Positions 9,701 through 14,064 of a stretch of DNA of 14,064 nt are shown here, piece after piece (the stretch's first letter is position 1; every line of letters starts with the position of its first letter). Both the position numbers and the translations under genes were made by a program. Under the pieces are notes generated by a model, which saw only the letters and a program-made list of their open reading frames with translations, made no database searches and was not told the DNA's origin. The DNA comes from Bacteroidota bacterium (GTDB lineage Bacteria; Bacteroidota; Bacteroidia; Bacteroidales; Prolixibacteraceae), in assembly GCA_030695265.1 (NCBI GenBank), contig JAUYTA010000482.1:1-14064 (forward strand), read 5' to 3'.

Positions 9701-10124
9701 TTACAACTCCTGATATTACTCGTTGTTGCGCCAAAAGGCTTTCCATCACAACTTCCGTAGGCTGGATAATGATCTGACGGTCGATTACTGTGTAACCAAC
9801 ATTGTACCCTGCGAATAAATTGTTCAGGATTTTGTCGACTTGCTGATTGGAAACATTGATATCAACTTTCCTGTCAACATCAACCAGTTTACTGTTGAAA
9901 AGGAAATAGAATTCACTCTTTTCCTCAATAACGCTTAACACTTCCTTAACCTTGGCATCGTTCATTTTAAAGCTCAGCCGCGTGGTTTGCGAGTAAGAGT
10001 TTCCGGCAAAAGCCTGGAAAATAGTTAGTAACACGAGATAAGATGTAAGTCTCATAACCCTTAAAACTTTTGAGTTAAAGGCAAAATAGCCTCGTACTCT
10101 GTTTAATAACAGATTTTTTTTCAT
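6732..10124 (-). CDS. SusC/RagA-family TonB-dependent receptor with N-terminal STN signalling domain (1130 aa)
   Basis: This is the outer-membrane import channel paired with the adjacent SusD lipoprotein. I chose the ATG at 10124 (MKKNLLLNRVRG) rather than an in-frame ATG 24 codons upstream, because it begins the long signal sequence (residues 1-46, ending GNSYSQ) and because the upstream ATG falls inside a hairpin. Domains in order: STN (about 49-122), which contacts FecR-type anti-sigma factors; a carboxypeptidase-regulatory-like beta-sandwich (137-206, ISGVVKDENGEPVPG); a TonB-box region near FGIEEVVAIGYG (211-222); a plug with LRIRGSNTLGDNSPLVVVDG and the SusC signature NGVILITTKRG; then the 22-strand barrel ending in VITAGLTLTF. 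The STN domain plus the upstream sigma/FecR pair indicates induction by surface signalling. The substrate cannot be read from the sequence. Confidence 0.97.
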   Translation of the reverse strand: MKKNLLLNRVRGYFAFNSKVLRVMRLTSYLVLLTIFQAFAGNSYSQTTRLSFKMNDAKVKEVLSVIEEKSEFYFLFNSKLVDVDRKVDINVSNQQVDKILNNLFAGYNVGYTVIDRQIIIQPTEVVMESLLAQQRVISGVVKDENGEPVPGTSVVVKGTTRGVMTGIDGKYQLGLNDGDKVLVFSFVGMKTQEVTIGNQLTINVTMAQESFGIEEVVAIGYGVQRKVTSTGSVVSSKGSELEKSPGTNLTNNLVGRMPGLVAVTRSGEPGADGATLRIRGSNTLGDNSPLVVVDGVANRGMERINPSDIETVTILKDASAAIYGSQAANGVILITTKRGSLGKPKVTINMNQGFNQPTRIPEMADAAQYATMLNEINYYKSYNAKTGLYSAGRNTKYSADDIQKYSDGSDPWGHPNTDWFAEVFKDWSSQNQQNASISGGTENMRYFISLGAKFEDGYYHNSATNYKQYDFRTNIDGKVNKYIDLAFDVAGREELRNYPTRSAGSVFRMLMRGKPNMPAYWPDGTPGPDIEYGDNPAVTTTSATGYDMDKRYVLESNLRTVIAIPWVRGLSVTANGSFDKTFRFHKKFETPWYLYTWDGNADHVVTKGKRGLDAPQLSQDMADGQSITVNAYATYETKILDIHSVKLMAGAERRSGHNDVFSAFRKNYISAAVDQLFAGASDQYMSNDGSASQNAYQSYFGRVNYDLSQKYMAEFVWRYDGSYRFPTSKQFGFFPGVSAGWRISEENFWKENVAVVNDLKIRGSWGQTGNDRIADYQYLATYGYLSGRSYVFGSSENKLLNETKIPNPNVTWEVANQANIGFDALLLNSKLSFSADYFNNVRTQILITRNASVPNSTGLTLPPENIGKVQNRGFEAVIGYHDNLGDLEYDLSVNGSYSKNKIVFWDETPGIPDYQQSTGRPMGSSLYYEAIGIFKDKAAVDAYPHWANAQPGDIIFKDVNDDKVINGLDRVMNEKNNFPRFIGGFTANLKYKQFDLAMLVQGAAGAMQYISAESGEIGNYYKEFADNRWTPENTDATFPRTFNRDEEYWRSQGNTFWLRSTDYIRLKNLEIGYSLPSTANAVLGIENLRIYLNGLNLLTVDKAKIIDPETTAGTSYAPQRVITAGLTLTF

Positions 10125-10175
10125 ACTTTTGATTTGATTACAGTTAATAAATTGGCAATATTTATTAATTAATTG

Positions 10176-10204
10176 GAGAAGAGATGGTTGCAACATTTCT
10201 TCTC
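10176..10204. other. 11-bp stem hairpin in the fecR-susC intergenic leader
   Basis: GAGAAGAGATG (10176-10186) pairs with CATTTCTTCTC (10194-10204) around a 7-nt loop that is itself part of the palindrome GTTGCAAC. There is one G-T pair. A T-run follows on the plus strand, but no plus-strand gene precedes it. On the minus strand the hairpin lies 52 nt before the chosen SusC start and after the FecR stop, so it could be a leader structure, an mRNA processing or stability element, or a weak terminator. The pairing is seen; any function is inference. Confidence 0.45.
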
Positions 10205-10240
10205 TTTTTTTATTTCATATTTGTTCAGTTTTTATAATGA

Positions 10241-11278
10241 TTAAATTTTCGATTTCTTATACAGCTTAACTGTTTGTTTTTCAAAGGTCTGATCACCCAG
10301 CTTGCTCCTAACGGATACAGAATAACGGATTGGCGCTGAAAGCGATAACATTTTCAGTACCTGATCCAGACTTTCGTCGATAAACGTTGCTGTATATACA
10401 TAATCAGCAATTTCTTTGTCCTTTATTTCAAATTCCACATTGTACCATCGCTCAAGTTTTTCAACAACCAAGTTCATCTTATCCTCCCTGAACATGAGCT
10501 TGCCACTTTTCCATGCAATGTATTTTTCTGGATTTATTTTTGTTTTGTTCATTTGCTGACTACTTTTACTGAAAATCGCCAACTCGTCAGGCAATAGCTC
10601 TTTAGTTGTTGTCGCGCTCTCGTTTCCTACTGTAACCTGACCTTCCACCAATACAGTCTCAATCAGGTCATTTTCAGGATAGGCGTTGCAATTAAAAGTA
10701 GTACCACTAACAAGTACATGCATATTTCCTGCCTGAACCATAAAAGGCCATTTTTTATCTTTTACCACTTCAAAATAAGCTTCACCTTCCAGTTTTACTG
10801 CGCGGAATTTATCGGAAAAAAGGATGGGGTAACTTATTTTACTGCCGGCATTGAGCCATACTTTGGTTCCATCGGGCAAAATCAGGCTGGAGCGCATTCC
10901 AAGCGGGGTTTCGGCAGTATTGTAAACCATCGCATGTTGTTTCCGGCTGGTTTTTTCTGAAAAGATATAATATGCTGAGACAATGATCACGGGGAGCAAT
11001 AAAATAGCTGCAATTCGCTGAATATAAGCGAATAGATTAATCCTTTTAGGCTTAAATAATTGAGCCGATATTTTCTGGTAGGCTTTACGTTCATCTATTT
11101 TCTGCATCTTCTGATGCATCTCAAACAGATTCCACAATCTTTTTTGTTCTGAATAGTATCGTTGATTTTCAACCTTCCCGGCGATCCAATCATCGAGCAA
11201 CTGGTCATCGTCCCGGGTAATTGTTCCCAGCAAACGACTTGCAATGAGTTGATCAATATCGAATATTTCCTTCTGCAT
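10241..11278 (-). CDS. FecR-family anti-sigma factor (345 aa)
   Basis: FecR-type proteins sit in the inner membrane. They hold an ECF sigma factor on the cytoplasmic side and read the state of a TonB receptor in the periplasm. Residues 1-80 are a helical cytoplasmic N-terminus (the DUF4880-like anti-sigma part, with LLDDWIAGKVENQRYY). One membrane segment spans about 86-105 (IQRIAAILLLPVIIVSAYYI). The FecR domain covers about 125-225, including SSLILPDGTKVWLNAGSKISYP and GEAYFEV. The C-terminal DUF4974-like domain is about 265-335 (LVVEKLERWYNVEFEI, then FIDESLDQVLKMLSL); it resembles a secretin/TonB short N-terminal fold and is the likely contact for the SusC STN domain. It lies 53 nt downstream of the sigma gene and 116 nt before the SusC start. 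Length and order are normal for a Bacteroidota ECF/FecR/SusCD locus. Confidence 0.95.
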   Translation of the reverse strand: MQKEIFDIDQLIASRLLGTITRDDDQLLDDWIAGKVENQRYYSEQKRLWNLFEMHQKMQKIDERKAYQKISAQLFKPKRINLFAYIQRIAAILLLPVIIVSAYYIFSEKTSRKQHAMVYNTAETPLGMRSSLILPDGTKVWLNAGSKISYPILFSDKFRAVKLEGEAYFEVVKDKKWPFMVQAGNMHVLVSGTTFNCNAYPENDLIETVLVEGQVTVGNESATTTKELLPDELAIFSKSSQQMNKTKINPEKYIAWKSGKLMFREDKMNLVVEKLERWYNVEFEIKDKEIADYVYTATFIDESLDQVLKMLSLSAPIRYSVSVRSKLGDQTFEKQTVKLYKKSKI

Positions 11279-11331
11279 TTTTTGAATTTGTATTTATTAG
11301 ACGAACAAGAAACACAATACACGTATCATGG

Positions 11332-11910
11332 TTACGAAAAAAAGATGAGTGCCAAAAGAGAAAGATAATCAATGAGTTTAACGCGAAGTATTTTAAGCGC
11401 TTTACTAATCTGGGTTTCAACGGTACGTTTCGAGATCTTAAGTTGATCAGCAATTTCTGCAATTTTAAGATTTTCGTAGCGGCTCATCCTGAAAATTTCG
11501 CGACAACGTGGAGGAAGGCTTTCAACCGACTGCTCAATCAGTTCGGAAAGTTCTGCTTTTGTCCAAAGATCCTCGTCCATCACAAGAAGATCTGATTCAG
11601 GAGCGCGGTTATCAAACTTGTTTTTAACTTGCTGACTGCGAAGATGATCAATACAGCGATTTTTCACACATTGAATGAAGTAAGAACGGAAGGATCGAAT
11701 ATCGATGGTTTCACGGTTTTCCCACAATTTCATAAAAACAGACTGCACAATATCTTCCGAAATGGTGGTATTCTTAATAATCTGGTCGGCATACACAACC
11801 AAACCCGAATAGTAAAAATTAAATACCAATTCGAAAACTCCCTCATTAGAGTTTTTGATACTCTCAACAAGGCTCTGATCAGTAATAGGTTTGATCTCGT
11901 TAACCCTCAT
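11332..11910 (-). CDS. ECF-type RNA polymerase sigma-70 factor, Bacteroidota expansion family (192 aa)
   Basis: This is an extracytoplasmic-function sigma factor carrying only regions 2 and 4. Region 2 is at about 27-95: FELVFNFYYSGLVVYADQII, SEDIVQSVFMKLWENR for core binding, and FRSYFIQCVKNRCIDHLR for the -10 contact. A linker follows, and region 4 lies at about 120-178, with SLPPRCREIFRMSRYENLKI and the helix-turn-helix IAEIADQLKISKRTVETQI for -35 recognition. The C-terminus ends in a hydrophobic LSLLALIFFS tail, common in this family. It begins the minus-strand run of sigma factor, FecR, SusC and SusD, and should direct transcription of the SusC/SusD genes when released by FecR. Upstream is a 121-nt gap; within it TATATTCG (minus strand, 11975-11968) is one base from a TAnnTTTG box, a weak candidate promoter. 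Confidence 0.95.
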   Translation of the reverse strand: MRVNEIKPITDQSLVESIKNSNEGVFELVFNFYYSGLVVYADQIIKNTTISEDIVQSVFMKLWENRETIDIRSFRSYFIQCVKNRCIDHLRSQQVKNKFDNRAPESDLLVMDEDLWTKAELSELIEQSVESLPPRCREIFRMSRYENLKIAEIADQLKISKRTVETQISKALKILRVKLIDYLSLLALIFFS

Positions 11911-11990
11911 TTGGGGAAAGGATTAGTCTTGTGTGTTAGTTAGAAAGCAATACATTTTTTTCAACGTCGAATATAACATTTTTATGGCTC

Positions 11991-12006
11991 TACATTCTAA
12001 AATGTA
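11991..12006. promoter_or_regulatory. 16-bp palindrome upstream of the sigma gene (possible operator)
   Basis: TACATT and AATGTA form perfect 6-bp arms around CTAA, in the gap between the zinc-ribbon stop and the sigma factor start. It has no T-run on the minus strand, so it is not a convincing terminator. A regulator site is possible but nothing in the window supports it further. Confidence 0.2.
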
Positions 12007-12031
12007 TTCGTAACACTTAAAATTTCAGTAT

Positions 12032-12217
12032 CTAATTTTTCTTCATGGGTTTTATCGGAACCACCACAATTTCGTATCGGCACTCTGCGCAAATGTATGC
12101 CTCACATCCGGTGCAGGCAAAACAATTGCTGCACGAGCGTTCCAGCTGTTTTTTGTCCCATGATTTTCCGCAATGGGAGCAGGTAATTGTGATCGGATTT
12201 TCAATTATGGGAGTCAC
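12032..12217 (-). CDS. Small zinc-ribbon protein with four CxxC pairs (61 aa)
   Basis: Four CxxC knuckles are visible: C13/C16, C29/C32, C35/C38 and C43/C46. That is enough for two zinc sites or one extended ribbon. The spacing CSHCGKSW...CSNCFACTGCEAYICAECRYE resembles small ribbon proteins that I recall near metal-uptake loci, but I cannot name the family. The start is GTG at 12217, the first usable start after an in-frame TAA; no ATG exists before the cysteines. That TAA is the stop of the SecB-like gene, which lies in the same frame with only four codons between, so the two genes are almost certainly co-transcribed. Its job could be linked to the metal permease upstream rather than to the SecB-like protein. 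A cytoplasmic nucleic-acid- or protein-binding role is equally possible. Confidence 0.75.
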   Translation of the reverse strand: MTPIIENPITITCSHCGKSWDKKQLERSCSNCFACTGCEAYICAECRYEIVVVPIKPMKKN

Positions 12218-12229
12218 CGTTAATTGGTA

Positions 12230-12646
12230 TTAAACCCAATGTGTATTTTTCTCAAGTTCAGGAGCTAACTGAGTCAGGTTCAATGTTGGAAGATTTATAG
12301 GCGCCATTCCTGATAAAGTAGTCAAGGTAGCAATGTATGCCCTAATGTATGGAAATAGAATTGCCGGAGCATTAATATAGAAAAAAGTGTTAAGCATTTT
12401 GTCGGAAACTTCACCTTCTAAAACATAGGTTGCAATAGAATCTACTTCAACCTGTAAATTCTTGCTTTCATCCTCAATACGTACTTTAAGAGAAAGTTCA
12501 AACCTGCCATCATTCTTAAAATGAGTGCCTTTTGGTTCAAAACCTATTTGTAGAGATTTTGGAGTTTCATCTGATTTTCGATTTATAACAGATCGTAGAA
12601 TACTATATTTCTCAAACTTAAATGCTGACTTTATTGCTTCTGACAT
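12230..12646 (-). CDS. SecB-like chaperone (138 aa), probable TAC-type antitoxin chaperone
   Basis: SecB proteins are tetrameric cytoplasmic chaperones that hold unfolded clients; SecB-like copies in toxin-antitoxin-chaperone loci protect antitoxins. The clearest signature is NAPAILFPYIRAYIATLT (residues 92-109) followed by GMAPINLPTLNL, matching the conserved SecB helix-and-tail block (canonical form near NAPxxLFPYxR ... PPxxLxPVNF). The preceding beta strands, FELSLKVRIEDE, LQVEVDSIATYVLEGE and MLNTFFYINAP, also fit the SecB fold. At 138 aa it is slightly shorter than the roughly 155-aa proteobacterial export SecB, and lacks the acidic C-terminal extension. It begins 4 nt after the stop of the preceding small gene, indicating translational coupling. 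The order HEPN, small protein, SecB-like mirrors toxin-antitoxin-chaperone operons such as that containing mycobacterial Rv1957. Family call is firm; the TAC role is inference. Confidence 0.85.
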   Translation of the reverse strand: MSEAIKSAFKFEKYSILRSVINRKSDETPKSLQIGFEPKGTHFKNDGRFELSLKVRIEDESKNLQVEVDSIATYVLEGEVSDKMLNTFFYINAPAILFPYIRAYIATLTTLSGMAPINLPTLNLTQLAPELEKNTHWV

Positions 12647-12650
12647 AACT

Positions 12651-13025
12651 CTATGCTGCTAATGCGTAATTATTTTCACCACTGAGGTATTCTTTGTCCT
12701 TAATACCCACATAGTTGTATTTCAACAAAACATCATCCATCACAACAGATGTATAATTTTTAAGAATAAATTCAGGAGAATCTAATGTAACGAGTAAATT
12801 TTCACAAATAAATAAAATGCTTTCAGGAAAAAATAAATTATCAAAATCAAAAATTAATTCTGCCTCATCATTTCTAAAAGCAACATTTGAATCAAATTCG
12901 TCCTTGGGATCAACCTGGACTATGTGTAAGTTATTAATTTCATCAAATTGATAATAGAAGGTTATCTGAGGATAAAGTCTTAATAACTCCTGAAGTTTTG
13001 TTTTAATATATTCTTTACTATTCAT
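12651..13025 (-). CDS. Putative antitoxin ending in an ssrA-like tag (124 aa; 127 aa if started at 13034)
   Basis: I do not recognise a named family. The chain begins with a helix (SKEYIKTKLQELLRLYPQ), followed by beta-rich segments (ITFYYQFDEINNLHIVQVDP, AELIFDFDNLFFPESILFICENL) and a tail KYNYVGIKDKEYLSGENNYALAA. The final nine residues read GENNYALAA, equal to the tmRNA proteolysis tag I recall for several Bacteroidota. The start is either ATG 13025, which forms a classic ATGA overlap with the HEPN stop (TGA 13024-13022), or ATG 13034; I favour the former. The stop (TAG) lies 4 nt before the SecB-like ATG. Tight coupling on both sides suggests one functional unit in which this protein binds the HEPN partner and is the client of the SecB-like chaperone. 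No helix-turn-helix is apparent, so autoregulation by DNA binding is not obvious. The gene is markedly AT-rich. Confidence 0.75.
   Translation of the reverse strand: MNSKEYIKTKLQELLRLYPQITFYYQFDEINNLHIVQVDPKDEFDSNVAFRNDEAELIFDFDNLFFPESILFICENLLVTLDSPEFILKNYTSVVMDDVLLKYNYVGIKDKEYLSGENNYALAA
12654..12680 (-). other. Gene-encoded ssrA-type degron (GENNYALAA) at the C-terminus
   Basis: The nine codons before the TAG stop (GGT GAA AAT AAT TAC GCA, then TTA GCA GCA) spell GENNYALAA. The E. coli tmRNA tag is AANDENYALAA, recognised by ClpX through the terminal LAA; Bacteroidota tags, from memory, read GE(N/T)NYALAA. This is not a tmRNA gene: the codons lie at the end of a continuous ORF and are followed directly by the next gene. 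A C-terminal ClpXP recognition signal is the natural reading. Confidence 0.7.
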
Positions 13026-13444
13026 AAATGGCATTTAGATTTTAATAATTGAACAATCTCGTTTGATAAACGTAAGGATTCCTTGCTTTGTTCATCTGTT
13101 ATAGGTTTATCCAGATAATCGGATTTGATTCTAAAAGTCTTTAATAGTCTGATATTATTAGTATAAATGAGAAAGGCTTCATTTGAATAGTTTTTAATTT
13201 CAGTTCCTAATCGCTTTATTACAAATTCATGTATTCCAATTCTCCCTGTTCCTGCCTGTTTTAGCTTATTTAATTCTTCTTCCTGTTTCTGATAGTCAAT
13301 CCCGGAGAATTCTTTCAATGCATATTTACTCAACTGAAAGCAACTGTAATAAGCACAATGGACACTTGGTGCGTGAAGGCCATTGCTAATCAGTATTTCT
13401 GCTGATAAAAGATTGTGTTCTGATTTAGTTTTTAAATAGCTCAC
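13022..13444 (-). CDS. HEPN-domain protein, putative toxin of the SecB-linked module (140 aa)
   Basis: HEPN domains are four-helix bundles, many of them RNases acting as toxins in toxin-antitoxin and abortive-infection systems. The features seen are the N-terminal helix with SEHNLLSAEILISNGLHAP, the core SVHCAYYSCFQLSKYAL (27-43; compare AYYAxFHAxxALL in other HEPN proteins), a GIHEFVIKRLG segment (70-80), and a last helix pair with RLLKTFRIKSDYLD and ITDEQSKESLRLSNEIVQLL. The canonical RX4-6H nuclease motif is not plain: the nearest pair is R68-x3-H72. Catalytic activity is therefore uncertain. The start is GTG at 13444; an in-frame TAA directly precedes it, so no longer form exists. It is first in the operon, overlaps the next gene by ATGA, and has promoter boxes just upstream. 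HEPN assignment is good; toxin role is inferred from context. Confidence 0.82.
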   Translation of the reverse strand: MSYLKTKSEHNLLSAEILISNGLHAPSVHCAYYSCFQLSKYALKEFSGIDYQKQEEELNKLKQAGTGRIGIHEFVIKRLGTEIKNYSNEAFLIYTNNIRLLKTFRIKSDYLDKPITDEQSKESLRLSNEIVQLLKSKCHL

Positions 13445-13457
13445 TTATTTGAGGTTG

Positions 13458-13489
13458 CAAATATAGGGTGGTAAAAATTCCTAATCAAA
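13458..13489 (-). promoter_or_regulatory. Bacteroidota-type promoter (TTTG / TATATTTG) for the HEPN operon
   Basis: On the minus strand TATATTTG (13465-13458) matches the -7 consensus TAnnTTTG, and TTTG (13489-13486) matches the -33 box, with 20 nt between them. Transcription would start within about 10 nt of the GTG start at 13444, giving an almost leaderless mRNA. Confidence 0.6.
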
Positions 13490-13519
13490 CAAATATATAA
13501 AATTTTAGTTAATGACAAA
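13490..13519 (-). promoter_or_regulatory. Second, upstream TATATTTG promoter candidate
   Basis: A further exact TATATTTG (13497-13490) lies 32 nt upstream of the first, with TTTG at 13519-13516 and an 18-nt spacer. It would give a leader of about 40 nt. The region is very AT-rich, so a chance match is more likely than for the proximal site. Confidence 0.35.
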
Positions 13520-13545
13520 CTTTTTTGTTTTTCTTTGATTCATTA

Positions 13546-14064
13546 TCAATTCTTTGAGCGAATTGGAATAAATTTAAGCATCTTAACCAGACCAAACAAA
13601 ATCACCTGGGTAAAAATAATGGTGGCTCCTGAAGGAATGTCGGCAAAATAAGAAACAAGCAAACCGATAAATGAGGACAGAAAAGCAAAACCTACGGAAT
13701 AAAACATCATTCGTCCAAAATCGCGGGTGAAAAGGTTGGCAGTGGCTTGCGGAATGGTTAACAGCGATAAAATCAGGATAATTCCTACCACCCGGATATT
13801 CAGAACAATGGTGAGTGAGATCAGGATCATCAGCAGGTAATTAAACAAACCAACAGGTAAATCAGAAGTTTTGGCAAAATCTTCGTCGAATGCGATGTAC
13901 AGAATGGTTCTGTAAAAGAGCGTAAAGAACAAAATGATAATGATAGCCAGCGCCAGCATCAGCCAGATTTCGCCAGTTGAAACAGTGAGGATGCTTCCGA
14001 AAAGATAACTCATCAGGTTGGGCGCGTATCCCGGAGTAAGGTACACAAATATAATCCCGATGGC
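13546..14064 (-). CDS. ABC-3 family metal (Zn/Mn/Fe) transporter permease, 5' end outside window (172 aa present)
   Basis: This is the C-terminal part of an inner-membrane ABC importer permease of the ZnuB/MntB type, which takes up divalent metals with an ATPase and a periplasmic binding protein. The frame is open to the window's right edge (reading AIGIIFVYLTPGYAPNLMSY), so the GTG at 14046 is internal. Family marks are LTPGYAPNLMSYLFGSILTV, FDEDFAKTSDLPV (the loop before the next helix), IRVVGIILILSLLTIPQATA and the SGATIIFTQVILFGL final helix. About five hydrophobic membrane segments remain. The ending FIPIRSKN before TGA is a normal cytoplasmic tail. It runs in the same direction as the HEPN operon, with 101 nt between, including that operon's own promoter boxes. 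The exact metal cannot be told from this fragment. Confidence 0.92.
   Translation of the reverse strand, partial: AIGIIFVYLTPGYAPNLMSYLFGSILTVSTGEIWLMLALAIIIILFFTLFYRTILYIAFDEDFAKTSDLPVGLFNYLLMILISLTIVLNIRVVGIILILSLLTIPQATANLFTRDFGRMMFYSVGFAFLSSFIGLLVSYFADIPSGATIIFTQVILFGLVKMLKFIPIRSKN

Noticed and set aside
10125..10196. SusC starting at the upstream ATG (10196), 24 residues longer
   Set aside because: The extra residues are not signal-like, the ATG lies within a hairpin, and MKKNLLLNRVRG at 10124 begins the normal long SusC signal sequence.
11991..12006. Terminator of the HEPN/SecB/zinc-ribbon operon
   Set aside because: Stem of only six mostly A-T pairs and no T-run on the minus strand; listed only as a possible operator.
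12230..12646. General export chaperone SecB
   Set aside because: It is short, lacks the acidic C-terminus, and sits in a HEPN/small-protein operon, so a dedicated TAC chaperone is the better reading, though an export role is not excluded.
12651..12680. A tmRNA (ssrA) gene fragment
   Set aside because: Only the tag codons match; there is no tRNA-like end or pseudoknot sequence around them, and they finish a continuous, operon-embedded ORF.

Overview
The window looks like a chromosome segment from a member of the Bacteroidota. The evidence is a SusC/SusD outer-membrane pair driven by an ECF sigma factor and a FecR-type anti-sigma factor, lipoprotein and signal-peptide styles typical of the phylum, TAnnTTTG-type promoter boxes and few Shine-Dalgarno sites. 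The SusC, FecR and permease genes favour free-living or gut Bacteroidales/Marinilabiliales-like organisms, but the exact lineage cannot be fixed from the sequence.

Layout. (1) 1-259 is a pair of perfect 59-bp inverted arms around about 140 bp, possibly a MITE or IS remnant. It lies just upstream of a lone plus-strand gene (302-1555) for an unrecognised secreted protein. (2) 4655-1584, minus strand, is one long gene for a secreted HExxH metalloprotease, a PD40 beta-propeller and an outer-membrane barrel. It is cut by a single in-frame TAG at 3212-3210, and the reading frame continues unbroken on both sides. (3) 11910-4874, minus strand, is a complete trans-envelope regulated uptake locus: ECF sigma factor, FecR anti-sigma factor, SusC-family TonB receptor with an N-terminal STN signalling domain, and SusD-family lipoprotein, closed by a strong cUUCGg terminator. 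(4) 13444-12032, minus strand, is a compact four-gene run: HEPN-domain protein, a 124-127-aa protein, a SecB-like chaperone and a small four-CxxC zinc-ribbon protein. (5) From 13546 to the right edge is the C-terminal part of an ABC-3 family (ZnuB/MntB-like) metal permease whose start lies outside the window.

The most interesting part is region 4. The order HEPN, small middle protein, SecB-like matches the toxin-antitoxin-chaperone (TAC) layout, in which a SecB-like chaperone protects an unstable antitoxin. The middle protein ends in GENNYALAA, which as I recall is the tmRNA (ssrA) proteolysis tag of several Bacteroidota. This gives a testable model: the antitoxin carries a gene-encoded ssrA-type ClpXP degron, the SecB-like protein shields it, and the HEPN protein is released when the chaperone is scarce. 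The cassette also appears to sit between a metal-permease gene and a zinc-ribbon gene that may once have been neighbours.

In region 3 the parts should work together in the usual way. Substrate binding by SusC/SusD is signalled through the STN domain to periplasmic FecR, which releases the sigma factor to transcribe the locus. No glycosidase or other enzyme in the window identifies the substrate. No tRNA, rRNA, CRISPR array or intact transposase was seen.
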